A stretch of 64,000 bases of DNA from VHCN01 sp964589935 (lineage in GTDB: Bacteria; Verrucomicrobiota; Verrucomicrobiia; Limisphaerales; VHCN01). The stretch is from the NCBI GenBank assembly GCA_964589935.1, contig CAZPVD010000001.1:372001-436000 (forward strand), read 5' to 3'. Numbering within the stretch: the first letter of the stretch is position 1; the number at the start of each line of letters is the position of its first letter. Below the pieces are notes generated by a model that did no database searches, was not told the origin of the DNA, and saw only the letters and a program-made list of their open reading frames with translations. A program made the position numbers and the translations under genes. Below are positions 50,593 to 59,535 of this stretch, one piece after another.

Positions 50593-51412
50593 CGCGCCGC
50601 GCCGCCTCATCGTCAATGCCGACGACTTTGGCCGCTCGCACTCCATCAACGCGGCCGTCATCCGCGCACACCGCGAAGGGATACTCACGACCGCGAGCCT
50701 GATGGTGAACGGCGAGGCGTTCGACGAAGCCGTTGCGCTTGCGAAGCAGACGCCCACGCTCGGCGTCGGGTTGCACATCACGCTCATCGTAGGCACATCG
50801 ACGCTGGCGGCCGCTGAAATTCCCGGTCTTGTCAACGCGCGTGGCGAATTCAGCAATGACCCTGTAAAAACAGGCTTCCGCTACTTTTTTGACTCTGCAT
50901 TGCGTCCGCAACTCGAATGCGAAATCGCGGCGCAATTTTCCAAGTTCCGTCAGACGGGTCTGACCCTAGACCACGTGAACGGCCATCTCAATCTGCACCA
51001 GCACCCGCGCATCATTGCCATCCTGCGCGATCACGCGCGCGAATGGGGGATCACGCACATGCGGCTCACGAGCGATCCGTTCTGGCTCAACGCCCGGCTG
51101 GCCGGCGGCGCGTGGTTTTACCGCGTGCTCCACGCGGTGATTTTCAATTCGTTGAGCTGGTGCTCGCGCGGGGCACTCCGCGCGCGCGGCATCCGTCACA
51201 CGCGGCGCGTTTTTGGATTGTTGCAGAACGCGCGGGTGGAGGAGGAGTTCGTGTTGAAGCTCTTGCCTGCCCTGCCCGCGGGCGATTCGGAGCTTTACTC
51301 GCATCCATCGCTCGATGAATTTAAGAACGAATTCGATGCGCTCGTCAGCCCGCGCGTGAAGGCGCTCGTTGAATCGCAAAAAATCCGGCTCATCCGTTAT
51401 CAGGACCTCTGA
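50579..51412 (+). CDS. hpnK: ChbG/HpnK-family carbohydrate deacetylase
   Basis: A 277-residue YdjC/ChbG-like deacetylase. RLIVNADDFGRSHSINAAVI contains the metal-binding Asp pair, LGVGLHITLIVG the His ligand and LDHVNGHLNLHQHPRI the active-site histidines. The stretch RHTRRVFGLLQNARVEEEFVLKLLPALPAGDSELYSHPS is typical of HpnK. HpnK genes accompany hopanoid loci in several bacteria and are linked to tailoring of hopanoid side chains. The start overlaps hpnD by 14 bases. The exact substrate is unconfirmed. Confidence 0.87.
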   Translation: MASPDAPRRLIVNADDFGRSHSINAAVIRAHREGILTTASLMVNGEAFDEAVALAKQTPTLGVGLHITLIVGTSTLAAAEIPGLVNARGEFSNDPVKTGFRYFFDSALRPQLECEIAAQFSKFRQTGLTLDHVNGHLNLHQHPRIIAILRDHAREWGITHMRLTSDPFWLNARLAGGAWFYRVLHAVIFNSLSWCSRGALRARGIRHTRRVFGLLQNARVEEEFVLKLLPALPAGDSELYSHPSLDEFKNEFDALVSPRVKALVESQKIRLIRYQDL

Positions 51413-51413
51413 C

Positions 51414-51851
51414 ATGACCAAGCTGCTCCTCGTGCTCATCATCGGGCTTCTCTTTGAGGCCATCGGCGTGGTGTATCTGAGCAAGGGCCTCAAGCAAATC
51501 GGCGAGCCGCCGCGCATCACGGCGGGCGAAATCCTCCGCCTCGTCAAGCGCGGAGCGACGAACGGCAGCATCCTCCTCGGCGTCTTGTTGGAGGCGATTT
51601 TTTTTGGCGCGTTGCTTTACCTGCTTTCACAGCGCGATGTCAGCCTCATCTGGCCGCTGACGTCGCTTGGCTTCGTCGTCACCGGGCTGGCGGCGAAGTT
51701 CATCCTGCGCGAGGAAATTTCAGCGGCGCGCTGGGCGGGCATCGCCCTCATCGTTGCCGGCGCGGCGCTGATTTCGTGGAGCGACAAATCAAAGGAGAGA
51801 AAGGCGGCCATCGAAGCCGCGGCGGAACGCGCGTTGAAAACGGGCCGCTGA
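51414..51851 (+). CDS. DMT/EamA-like small transporter
   Basis: A 145-residue protein with about four transmembrane helices: LLLVLIIGLLFEAIGVVYL, NGSILLGVLLEAIFFGALLYLL, LIWPLTSLGFVVTGLAAKFIL and WAGIALIVAGAALISW. The last two resemble the EamA/SMR core (SLIWPLTSLGFVVT..K..LREEIS..RW.G..LI..G). It is short for an EamA protein (about 290) and probably works as a dimer. It starts 1 base after the hpnK stop, so it belongs to the operon; an export or flippase role in hopanoid handling is speculative. Confidence 0.68.
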   Translation: MTKLLLVLIIGLLFEAIGVVYLSKGLKQIGEPPRITAGEILRLVKRGATNGSILLGVLLEAIFFGALLYLLSQRDVSLIWPLTSLGFVVTGLAAKFILREEISAARWAGIALIVAGAALISWSDKSKERKAAIEAAAERALKTGR

Positions 51852-51858
51852 CAGCGAA

Positions 51859-52545
51859 TCAACTCGCGAGCACGCGGAAGAGCACTTCAGCAAGACCTTG
51901 AGATGCGGCGTGCACCCGCTTTCGGAAGCGCATGAGTTCGCCGATTTTTCCGGGTGATTTCAGCAGCGCGATCGCGAGTTTCACGTAATCCATTTGCAGA
52001 TCGGGAGTCGTTAGCGCGTTGAAGTCCATCGGCAAATCCTCGTCCACCGGATCCAGAATGATCCGCACGGTCGCGCTTGGGATGCCGCGCTCGCGGCAGG
52101 CTTCGCGGATGACTTCGGATTCCATGTCCACAGCGTCGGCGCGTGTGGCGTGGCGGAGCAGGCGCTTTTCGCTGCCCGTCACTGCAATTTTCGGTGAGCA
52201 GTGGAATGTCCCCGGCCAAGCGCTCGCGGCCTGCAGCGCATAGGTGAGCGGAAATTCCTTGTCGGCGTCGAACACGACCGTGCCCGCAGCCAGTTTCGGG
52301 CTGAGACCGCCGGCGAAGCCGCACGAGATCACGAACCGTGGGACCGTCAACATCGCCATCTGCGGGCGGATGGCGCGCATAGCGTTAGTCCGGCCCATGC
52401 CGGTGAGAAGAACGCGCACGTCGTTGCGTCCATTGAAGAGTTGTTGAAACCCAGCCGCCTCCTCTTTCACGGCGAAGCAAACGAGAATCGGCGCGGGTGC
52501 TGCCGGCCCCTGCGCCGCCACGAATGGTCCAGTTGAAGTGCTCAC
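51859..52545 (-). CDS. hpnG: Hopanoid-associated phosphorylase (HpnG-like nucleosidase family)
   Basis: A 228-residue protein of the nucleoside phosphorylase/MTA nucleosidase fold. VLLTGMGRTNAM is the phosphate/sugar-binding turn, and VISCGFAGGLSPKLAAGTVVFDA and DAVDMESEVIREAC (the ME/ES ribose-binding residues) are typical. HpnG releases adenine from adenosylhopane to give ribosylhopane. The gene shares a strand with shc, which lies directly upstream with a 50-base gap. The C-terminus converges with the DMT gene (7-base gap). Confidence 0.85.
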   Translation of the reverse strand: MSTSTGPFVAAQGPAAPAPILVCFAVKEEAAGFQQLFNGRNDVRVLLTGMGRTNAMRAIRPQMAMLTVPRFVISCGFAGGLSPKLAAGTVVFDADKEFPLTYALQAASAWPGTFHCSPKIAVTGSEKRLLRHATRADAVDMESEVIREACRERGIPSATVRIILDPVDEDLPMDFNALTTPDLQMDYVKLAIALLKSPGKIGELMRFRKRVHAASQGLAEVLFRVLAS

Positions 52546-52595
52546 GGCTCAGGAAGGTTTATGCAATAAATCGGGCAGTTTTTTCAATGCTCGCG

Positions 52596-54641
52596 TTATC
52601 GCGCGATCAGTTCGGGACGCGGCGTGCCATTCACGCCGGTGGCGGCGGAAGGCTTGGAGGTTTCCGAAATTTTCCGGTATGTCGCCAGTGCCAGTAGCGG
52701 CCAGGCATTTCGATACATGTCGTATTTCAGATAAAAGACTTTTGGAAATCCGGTGCCCGTGGTCTCGGCCTCGGACCATGAACCGTCCGCGTTCTGCGTT
52801 CGTGTGAGATATTCGACGCCGCGGCGCAGCCAAATGTCTTCGGAGTCGTCAAACGCGCACAGACCCATCACGGCCCAAGCGGTTTGCGATGCGGTGCTTG
52901 GCCCCTGGCCCTTGAAAACCGGATCATCGTAGGTGTTGCAACGCTCGCCCCAGCCACCGTCGGGACGCTGGACTGAGCGGAGCCAGTCGCGGGCCTTGAG
53001 CAACCACGGCTCGCGCATGTTGTAGTTGAGGGCGCGCAGGCCGCGCAGCACCTGCCACGTGCCGTAAATGTAGTTCACGCCCCAGCGGCCATACCATGAA
53101 CCGTCCGGCTCCTGCTGTTCGCGAATGAAGCGCAGCGCGTCCTTTACTTGAGGATCATCGAGCCGCCAGCCCTCGTAGCCGAGAAGTTCGAGAATGCGCG
53201 CGGTGATGTCCGCGCATTCGGGGTCAAGCATCGCATTGTGGTCGGCAAACGGAACTTTTTCGAGCACGCCCTTGGTGCAATCCTTGTCGAACGCGGCCCA
53301 GCCACCGTCCCTGCATTGGAACGCAAGCATCCACTTCATCCCGCGCTGGAAGCACTCGTCGCGTCGGCGCGGATTGTTAGTCGGAATTTTTCGCAGCGCG
53401 AGCAGCACCATTGCCGTGTCGTCCACGTCGGGGTTCCACTTGTTGTTGTATTCAAAGACCCATCCGCTCGGCTCGACGGGCGCGGGATTCTTGTGCCACC
53501 AGTCCCCGCGGAAGCGGATTTCCTTGTCCATGATCCAATCACAGGCGCGCTTGAGCGCGGGGTGCTCCGCGGGCACGCCCGATTCATGCAGGCAGATCGC
53601 GACGATGGCCGAGTCCCACACCGGCGAGAAGCACGGCTCGATGCGCACGGTGTCGGCCTCCTCGTGTTCGAGTTTTTTCAGTTCGTGTTCGGCGCGGCGC
53701 ACCTGCGGATGATCGGGCGGATAGCCGAGGGCCTTGAGCGCGATGAGCGCGTTGAGCATCGCGGGGAAAATCGCCGCCAACCCGTCGCTGCCCTCGAAAC
53801 GTTCGAGCATCCATTGCTCGCATTTCCTCAGTGCGGTGCGCCGGAACGGGTGGATGCCCGCCTGCGCCCACAGCTCGGCGAACTTGTGCAGTTCATCAAG
53901 CCAGAGGAAAAAATTTCGCCAGGTGAAGATGTCCTCGTCTGGCGCGAGCTTGAGGTCGCGGTCGTGATAGCCCTCGGGATACAACTCGTTCAAATCCACA
54001 CTCACTGGGTGCGTGGGCTTGAAATGATTGATGATCGCGAGCGGGACGAGCATCGCGCGCGACCAGTTGCTCATGTCCCAGAAATTGACGTGAAACCATT
54101 TGCCCAGCAGCAGCACTTCGCACGGAATCGTCGGCACGTGCTTCCACTGATGCAAGCCGAGCAGCGCGAGGTAGAGCTTCGAGAAGGTGTTCATCCGCGG
54201 CACGCCGCCCAGATGCACGGCCATTTCGCGCGCCTTGAGCATCCGCGGGTCCGTGACCGGCACGCCGGCGAGCTTGAGCGAGAGGTATGCCTTGATTGTG
54301 GCGTTCACCTCGGCCGGCCCGCCGTAATAGATGTTCCAGCCGCCGTCCTCGAGTTGCATCGAGAAGATGTGGTTGACGGCCTTGCGCTGCCATTCGGCGT
54401 CCACGTCGCCCGCCCAGTGGTGATACGCGATTGTGTCGGACACGAGCGTCGAATCTACCATCAGCTCGCCCACCCAGTAGCCTTCGGGCTTTTGAACGCT
54501 GAGAAGGTAGTTCTGCGAGCGCGCAATGGCCGCGTCCACTCCCGGAAGTGAACGTGAGCCTAAATCGGATTGCAGCGGCAAATCAGCAGAACGGCCGCCT
54601 TGAGTCGTTAAAGCAGACACGGCGCATAATCTGAGGAGCAC
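52596..54641 (-). CDS. shc: Squalene-hopene cyclase
   Basis: A 681-residue cyclase. The protonating DXDD motif is D405-D408 (PDVDDTAM). QW repeats are abundant, for example QKPEGYWVGEL, QLEDGGWNIYYG, QCRDGGWAAFDKD, QEPDGSWYGRWGVNYIYGTWQVL, QRPDGGWGE and QNADGSWSE. Other conserved segments are WYGRWGVNYIYG and STASQTAWAVMGL. It cyclises squalene to hopene/diplopterol at the membrane. It pairs with hpnG downstream. The first ~30 residues are less conserved and the true start may lie a little downstream. The upstream region has no good ribosome-binding site. Confidence 0.95.
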   Translation of the reverse strand: MLLRLCAVSALTTQGGRSADLPLQSDLGSRSLPGVDAAIARSQNYLLSVQKPEGYWVGELMVDSTLVSDTIAYHHWAGDVDAEWQRKAVNHIFSMQLEDGGWNIYYGGPAEVNATIKAYLSLKLAGVPVTDPRMLKAREMAVHLGGVPRMNTFSKLYLALLGLHQWKHVPTIPCEVLLLGKWFHVNFWDMSNWSRAMLVPLAIINHFKPTHPVSVDLNELYPEGYHDRDLKLAPDEDIFTWRNFFLWLDELHKFAELWAQAGIHPFRRTALRKCEQWMLERFEGSDGLAAIFPAMLNALIALKALGYPPDHPQVRRAEHELKKLEHEEADTVRIEPCFSPVWDSAIVAICLHESGVPAEHPALKRACDWIMDKEIRFRGDWWHKNPAPVEPSGWVFEYNNKWNPDVDDTAMVLLALRKIPTNNPRRRDECFQRGMKWMLAFQCRDGGWAAFDKDCTKGVLEKVPFADHNAMLDPECADITARILELLGYEGWRLDDPQVKDALRFIREQQEPDGSWYGRWGVNYIYGTWQVLRGLRALNYNMREPWLLKARDWLRSVQRPDGGWGERCNTYDDPVFKGQGPSTASQTAWAVMGLCAFDDSEDIWLRRGVEYLTRTQNADGSWSEAETTGTGFPKVFYLKYDMYRNAWPLLALATYRKISETSKPSAATGVNGTPRPELIAR

Positions 54642-54677
54642 CGCGCGGAGTGTAAAGCGTGGAGTTGCCGCCCGGCG

Positions 54678-56117
54678 CTACTCCGCCTTCCTCGTTTCCC
54701 AGACCTTCTCCAGCAGCTCGAACATCGCCGGGTCGTGCTCCTTCAACTCGGCGCGCACGAACGGATAGAAATCATTCGTGCCGAAAAACGCCTCGGTTGC
54801 CTCGGCGAAATACTCCATGGGATTGCTGAGCGCGTAATGACGGCGTCGGCTGCCGTTGATGTGCAGCACCGACTCGTAATTCTTTGCCGCGACGGCCTTC
54901 TCATAACACGCCTTGATTTCAGCGTTGTTGACTGCGCCAAGGAAACGGCTGTGATACCCGTGCGCCAGTTCGTGCAGAACCATCCACGGCTGCTGATGCG
55001 TCCACTTGAGGAACGTCGCCGGGTTGGCAAGTTCAACCGCGCCGGCCTTCGCCGGGTCAAAGCCGTTCTCGCGCAGCCAACCCGCCGATTCGTGATGGCA
55101 CATGCACGGATGACGCGGATGGTTCAGCTCAACGTAAATCGGAATCTGACGTAACTTCGCGAGCGGGCCTTCCGGCACGACGCGCGTGACCCGGTAGAGA
55201 TGCTCGCCAAGCAGTTTCAGCGTGTCATCACGCAGCGCGGCGTGCTCCACCGCAAGCAACCGTTCGTTCACCAGCACCCGCCAGCCTTCGATTCGCCGCT
55301 CCTCGTAACGCTCGGTCATGGCATCAAGCGTCTGCTCTGCGTCCACCATGCCGAGATGTTGCAGGAAGCGATGAACCATCATCAAATGCTGGCGCACCCG
55401 AAACTCGACCGTCTGCCCCTTTTTAGTCGTCTCCAAAATCATCGCGTTTGCGCCGAGATGATCGCCCGCTACGCGCGCAAGGCTGCCATCCACCGGCGGC
55501 TTGCGCTCGCGAAATTTTTTCGTTGAATCTGAAATTGTGCGGTTCACTGCCTCGATCATCAGCGCCGCCACGGCGCGGCCCTGCTCCGTCGGCTGCACGA
55601 TGATGGAACTGCCCACGCTGTCCTTGTTCGTCGCGCCAAAATCCACGGCCTCGTGCAAATCCAGCAGCCACGCGGGTTTTTGAGTCCGCACAATATCCCA
55701 AATCTCCGTCGCCAATGCGCCACGGGCCGGCTCATCCTTGCCGGCGCGCGGGAAATTTCGGTTGAGATTCATCAACTCCTCCTCGACGCCCGGTGTGTTA
55801 CGCCGGCCCACTTTCAACGCAACGACATTGGCCCGCGGAAGCAAAACCAGTTTTCCTTTTGCAATCGGCCAGCGAAGAATTTCCGTCGCAGCGGCTGCGC
55901 CCGCTGTTTCGTCACCGTGAACTCCGCCGGAAATGAACACCACCGGCCCCGGCTGACCGCTGTCCTTGACAAACCACGGCGTCTCAGCGGGCGTGCCTTT
56001 TGCGAGAACACCCGCGGGATCGGGCACGGACAACTTCGTCTCAGCCGATTTTGCGGCGAAGACAAACAAGAACGCCAGCGAAGCGAACAAGACGGGAGAA
56101 CGTGTCAATCTTTTCAT
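54678..56117 (-). CDS. Secreted protein with two metallopeptidase domains
   Basis: A 479-residue exported protein (signal LFASLAFLFVFAAKSAE). The N-terminal domain is an M14/aspartoacylase type: zinc ligands H67 and E70 (GGVHGDETAG), H155 (LLDLHEA) and the catalytic Glu near E229 (AMILETT). After residue 260 comes a second, zincin-like domain with HELAH at 382-386 (LHELAHGYHSRFLG) and a distal ligand Glu in NPMEYFAEATEAFFG (E435 or E439). Tandem M14 plus HExxH metallopeptidases in one chain are uncommon. Substrates are unknown; a periplasmic peptide or acyl-amino acid hydrolase role is plausible. ATG 56117 fits the signal peptide better than the upstream start. Confidence 0.8.
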   Translation of the reverse strand: MKRLTRSPVLFASLAFLFVFAAKSAETKLSVPDPAGVLAKGTPAETPWFVKDSGQPGPVVFISGGVHGDETAGAAAATEILRWPIAKGKLVLLPRANVVALKVGRRNTPGVEEELMNLNRNFPRAGKDEPARGALATEIWDIVRTQKPAWLLDLHEAVDFGATNKDSVGSSIIVQPTEQGRAVAALMIEAVNRTISDSTKKFRERKPPVDGSLARVAGDHLGANAMILETTKKGQTVEFRVRQHLMMVHRFLQHLGMVDAEQTLDAMTERYEERRIEGWRVLVNERLLAVEHAALRDDTLKLLGEHLYRVTRVVPEGPLAKLRQIPIYVELNHPRHPCMCHHESAGWLRENGFDPAKAGAVELANPATFLKWTHQQPWMVLHELAHGYHSRFLGAVNNAEIKACYEKAVAAKNYESVLHINGSRRRHYALSNPMEYFAEATEAFFGTNDFYPFVRAELKEHDPAMFELLEKVWETRKAE

Positions 56118-56213
56118 CGGGACATCCGGCCAGACGAAACCAAAACGCGCCGCGTTACGCGACACAAATCAGGAGGCGAAACGAACGCTTTGCCGTGGCA
56201 ACGCGGTCGGAAT

Positions 56214-57236
56214 TTACACCAAGGCCCAGCCGGGAATCGTTTCCGCATCGAGATCGGTCGGCTCCACCTTCGCCCGAAGTTTGCGTTCGGCGAGGATGCC
56301 GATCATTGCGGCGTTGTCAGTGCAGAGCGCGCGTTCCGCGAGGCGAAGCTTCAGCTTGTGCTTCCCGCACGCTGTGGCGAGTTCACGGCGCAATCCGCTG
56401 TTGCACGTGACGCCGCCGGATGCGGTGACGCAGGTCACGCCGAGTCTTCGCGCGGCGCGAAGAGTTTTAGTCACAAGCACCTCGACGATGGCAGTCTGCA
56501 CGCTGGCGCAGAGGTCGCGGAGTTTTTGCGCGTCGTTCAAGACTTCGGGATGGTCGCGAAGAAAATAGCGCACGGAAGTTTTGAGTCCGCTGAAGCTGAA
56601 ATCGTCGTTCGCCTCGCGCAGCATTGGGCGTGGGAAGTCGTATGCGGCGGCATCTCCTTGCGCTGCCAGTTTGTCCAGTTCAGGCCCGCCGGGATACGGC
56701 AGGCCGATGAGTTTGGCGGCCTTGTCGAAACATTCGCCCGCCGCGTCATCCATCGTGCTGCCGAGCACGCGGTGCTTTAACTCGGCCTCGACATGCACGA
56801 GCATCGTGTGGCCGCCGCTGACGATGAGCGAGACGTTCGGCTCGAAAGCATCGAAGTCCGCGCGCGGCGGGTCACCGGAAATCCACGGCGAATACAAATG
56901 CGCCTCGTGATGGTGAATGCCGATGAACGGCCGGCGCAGCGCGAAGGCCAGCGACTGCGCTGCGCGCGTGCCAATCATGAGCGCGTTGGGCAAACCGGGA
57001 CCAAGCGTTGACGCAACGGCGTCGAATTGCGTCACACTCGCGCCGGCTTCGCGCAACGCGGCGTGCGCGACGGGCAGGAGGTTTCGCAAATGCTCGCGCG
57101 TGGCGAGTTCGGGCACAACGCCGCCATAATCAGCGTGCAGATTGATTTGTGACGAGACGATGTTCGACAACACGTGCCCGTCGTGGATGACAGCGACGCT
57201 GGTTTCGTCGCAAGAGGTTTCTATGGCGAGGAGCAT
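56214..57236 (-). CDS. tsaD: tRNA N6-adenosine threonylcarbamoyltransferase
   Basis: A 340-residue TsaD of typical length. Signatures are MLLAIETSCDETSVAVI, HADYGGVVPELATREH, metal-binding HHHEAHLYSPW (H109, H113), VSGGHTMLVH and LDDAAGECFDKAAKLIGLPYPGG. The C-terminal LVVTASGGVTCNSGLR is the nucleotide-binding region and DNAAMIG provides the last metal ligand. It transfers the threonylcarbamoyl group to A37 of ANN-decoding tRNAs in the cytoplasm, together with TsaB and TsaE. It precedes the peptidase gene on the same strand and follows ctpA by 22 bases. Confidence 0.96.
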   Translation of the reverse strand: MLLAIETSCDETSVAVIHDGHVLSNIVSSQINLHADYGGVVPELATREHLRNLLPVAHAALREAGASVTQFDAVASTLGPGLPNALMIGTRAAQSLAFALRRPFIGIHHHEAHLYSPWISGDPPRADFDAFEPNVSLIVSGGHTMLVHVEAELKHRVLGSTMDDAAGECFDKAAKLIGLPYPGGPELDKLAAQGDAAAYDFPRPMLREANDDFSFSGLKTSVRYFLRDHPEVLNDAQKLRDLCASVQTAIVEVLVTKTLRAARRLGVTCVTASGGVTCNSGLRRELATACGKHKLKLRLAERALCTDNAAMIGILAERKLRAKVEPTDLDAETIPGWALV

Positions 57237-57258
57237 CCGCCGCTTCGGTAGGCGAAAG

Positions 57259-58611
57259 CTACTTCGCCTGCTGCGCCGCGACTTTCTTCGCTGCTTTGGG
57301 CGCGCTTTCCTTGTCGCTGGCCGGGCTGGTGTAGAGCGTGATGCCCTTGAGGAGGTCTATCGCACGCTCGACCTGCACATCACGGACGTTCCGGACAGAT
57401 TCGCGTTCGCGTTCGCTGAGTCCGTCGGAGCCGCCAGGGACGCGCCTGAGTGCGAGCAGCCGTTCGTCCTCCGCGCTCATTGGCACGACGATGTCGGGTG
57501 TGATGCCTTTCTCGTGAATGACCTTGTGGCTCGGCGTGTAATACTTGGCCGTGGTGAGGCGCAACGCGGTGCCTTCGGGCATTGGGAGGATGCTTTGCAC
57601 GGAGCCTTTGCCAAAAGTCTGTTCGCCAAGCACGACGGCGCGCTTGAGGTCCTGGAGGCAGCCGGAAACGATCTCCGACGCGCTCGCGCTGAAACCGTTG
57701 ACGAGAATCACCATCGGGTAATCGGGATGCTTGGTGCGACCGCTGGCGCGATATTCGGTCTTGTCATCCGGCGCGTTGCCTTCGGTCGAAACGACAAGTG
57801 TATTACGCGGGAGGAATTTCTCGCAGACCTTCACCGCCTGGTCGAGCAGGCCGCCGGGGTTGTCGCGCAAATCGAAAATGAGCGCCTTCATGCCTTGCGC
57901 TTCGAGTTTTTTCAGCGCGTCTTCGAGTTCACCCGCCGTCGGCTCGCCGAACTGGCGCATCCGCAGATAGCCGACACCGTTGGCTCCAAGTGGGAATTCA
58001 TGATGTCCGTTGATGTCCTTGACGGTGTCAACGCGGATGGCGGCGCGCGTGAGCTTCACATCCCATTCCTTGCCATTGGATGGCCGGAAGACCGTGATTT
58101 CCACATCCGTGCCGGCTTTGCCGCGAAGTTTTTTCACGGCGTCGTCTATGGTGAGTTTGTCCGTGGACTTGCCACTGATGCGAGTGATCCGGTCTCCCGC
58201 CATGAGACCCGCCGCAAACGCCGGCGTGTCCTCCATCGGCTCGATCACCACGAGGAAGCTGCCGCCGCCCGCGTTCGTGCGCACGCCAACGATGATGCCC
58301 ACGCCGCCAAAATGCCCCTCGGTGTCGTCCTTCATCGCGCCGAAGCGAATCGGCTCCATGAACTCGCTGTGCGGATCAAGCGTGCCCACCATGCCCTTGA
58401 TCGCCGCGTGGACGAGGTCCTGATACGACACTTTTTCCTTGTCCACGTAATGCTGGCGGATGGTTTCCATCACGCGCGTGAACAGCTCGATGTTCGGATA
58501 AGCGTCGTCCTTGTCAGCGGCGTCCGCGCGGTCAAAATAAATCTGCGCTCCGAGGAAGAGGTTGAGGCCGAGCGTGCCAACAAGCAGACCGTAAATAAGG
58601 CGTTTCTTCAT
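57259..58611 (-). CDS. ctpA: Carboxy-terminal processing peptidase (S41)
   Basis: A 450-residue S41 peptidase. An N-terminal signal/anchor (RLIYGLLVGTLGLNLFLGAQ) is followed by DPHSEFMEP, a PDZ domain (GVGIIVGVRTNAGGGSFLVV, AGLMAGDRITRISGK) and the peptidase core: LIFDLRDNPGGLLDQAV, the nucleophile Ser in NGFSASASEIVSGCLQD and the Lys in GEQTFGKGSVQSI. A basic tail ends APKAAKKVAAQQ. It cleaves periplasmic substrates near their C-termini. It lies between ispD and tsaD on the minus strand. Start ATG 58611. Confidence 0.94.
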   Translation of the reverse strand: MKKRLIYGLLVGTLGLNLFLGAQIYFDRADAADKDDAYPNIELFTRVMETIRQHYVDKEKVSYQDLVHAAIKGMVGTLDPHSEFMEPIRFGAMKDDTEGHFGGVGIIVGVRTNAGGGSFLVVIEPMEDTPAFAAGLMAGDRITRISGKSTDKLTIDDAVKKLRGKAGTDVEITVFRPSNGKEWDVKLTRAAIRVDTVKDINGHHEFPLGANGVGYLRMRQFGEPTAGELEDALKKLEAQGMKALIFDLRDNPGGLLDQAVKVCEKFLPRNTLVVSTEGNAPDDKTEYRASGRTKHPDYPMVILVNGFSASASEIVSGCLQDLKRAVVLGEQTFGKGSVQSILPMPEGTALRLTTAKYYTPSHKVIHEKGITPDIVVPMSAEDERLLALRRVPGGSDGLSERERESVRNVRDVQVERAIDLLKGITLYTSPASDKESAPKAAKKVAAQQAK

Positions 58612-58768
58612 ACCAGGACTATGCCAGTCGCCGTGAAGGTAAAGTCGGATGAAGCGGTTTGCAAGCGGCTCGAAGCAAAAGCCGCGCTCGCGAGCCTAAA
58701 ACAATCACATCCAGCGAGTGGCATGGAACTCTGACTGAACTCGCCCGGCGAAATTCACTTGCCGTCTC

Positions 58769-59455
58769 TTAAACGCCCGCCTGCCGCAAAAGCAACTCCA
58801 CATAAGGCAGGTCCGCGCACGTTGTTATCTTCGGGTTTGGCGCCACGCTCTCCACGAGACGCACCGGCTGGCCGATCAATTCGCATGCCGCCGTGTCATC
58901 TGTCACAAGCAAACCGCGATCTCGAACCGTGCTAAGCGCGCGGCGGATCACGTCCACGCGAAACGTCTGCGGCGTCTGCACCGACCACAACCGCGTGCGG
59001 TCCACGTTGCGAGTGATTAGTGAGCCGCCATCCGATTCCTTGATCGTATCCGTCACGCGCTGCGCCGCGACCGCCGCGCCGGTTTCACGCGCCGCCGTGA
59101 TGGTTGCCTTGACTACTTCCGCAGGCGTGCAAGGCCGCGCGCCGTCCTGAATGGCGACGATTTCAGCTTTCGGTGAAATCGCGCGAATCCCATTCCACAC
59201 CGAGTCCTGCCGCTCCTTGCCGCCGACAACGAGACGAATGGGTTTCTTGAAATTGAACTGCGCCGCAAGCTCGCTGAATGCCTCTTGCATCCCGTCGCGC
59301 ACGACGACAATGACTTCGTCAATTTCGCTGAGCGAATCAAACCGTTGCCATGTGTGCGCAATGACGGGACGCCCGGCGACTTCTAAGAAAAGTTTGTCCA
59401 CGTCCGGCCCCATGCGGGTGCCGCGACCGGCCGCGACGATTACAGCGGATGTCAT
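58769..59455 (-). CDS. ispD: 2-C-methyl-D-erythritol 4-phosphate cytidylyltransferase
   Basis: A 228-residue IspD. The nucleotide-binding motif is IVAAGRGTRMGPDVDKLFLEV. Further conserved stretches are VIAHTWQRFD, VVGGKERQDSVWNGI, VAIQDGARPCTPAEVV and LWSVQTPQTFRVDV, and the TDDTAACELIGQPVRLVES and ITTCADLPYVELLL ends are standard. It forms CDP-ME in the MEP route to isoprenoids, which also feeds the hopanoid genes in this window. The start ATG 59455 puts the motif near the N-terminus; a longer frame begins 84 bases upstream. Confidence 0.95.
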   Translation of the reverse strand: MTSAVIVAAGRGTRMGPDVDKLFLEVAGRPVIAHTWQRFDSLSEIDEVIVVVRDGMQEAFSELAAQFNFKKPIRLVVGGKERQDSVWNGIRAISPKAEIVAIQDGARPCTPAEVVKATITAARETGAAVAAQRVTDTIKESDGGSLITRNVDRTRLWSVQTPQTFRVDVIRRALSTVRDRGLLVTDDTAACELIGQPVRLVESVAPNPKITTCADLPYVELLLRQAGV

Positions 59456-59535
59456 CTTGCGGAGTGTAGGAAGGTGCGGCTCAAGTCCAAAGTCTAAAGT
59501 CTCATGTGCAAAGTCGGAACGGTCTTTGCAGCGAT

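Noticed and set aside
53148..54551. Long plus-strand frame opposite shc
   Set aside because: Mirror image of the cyclase codons; no domain pattern, and the minus strand has DXDD and QW motifs.
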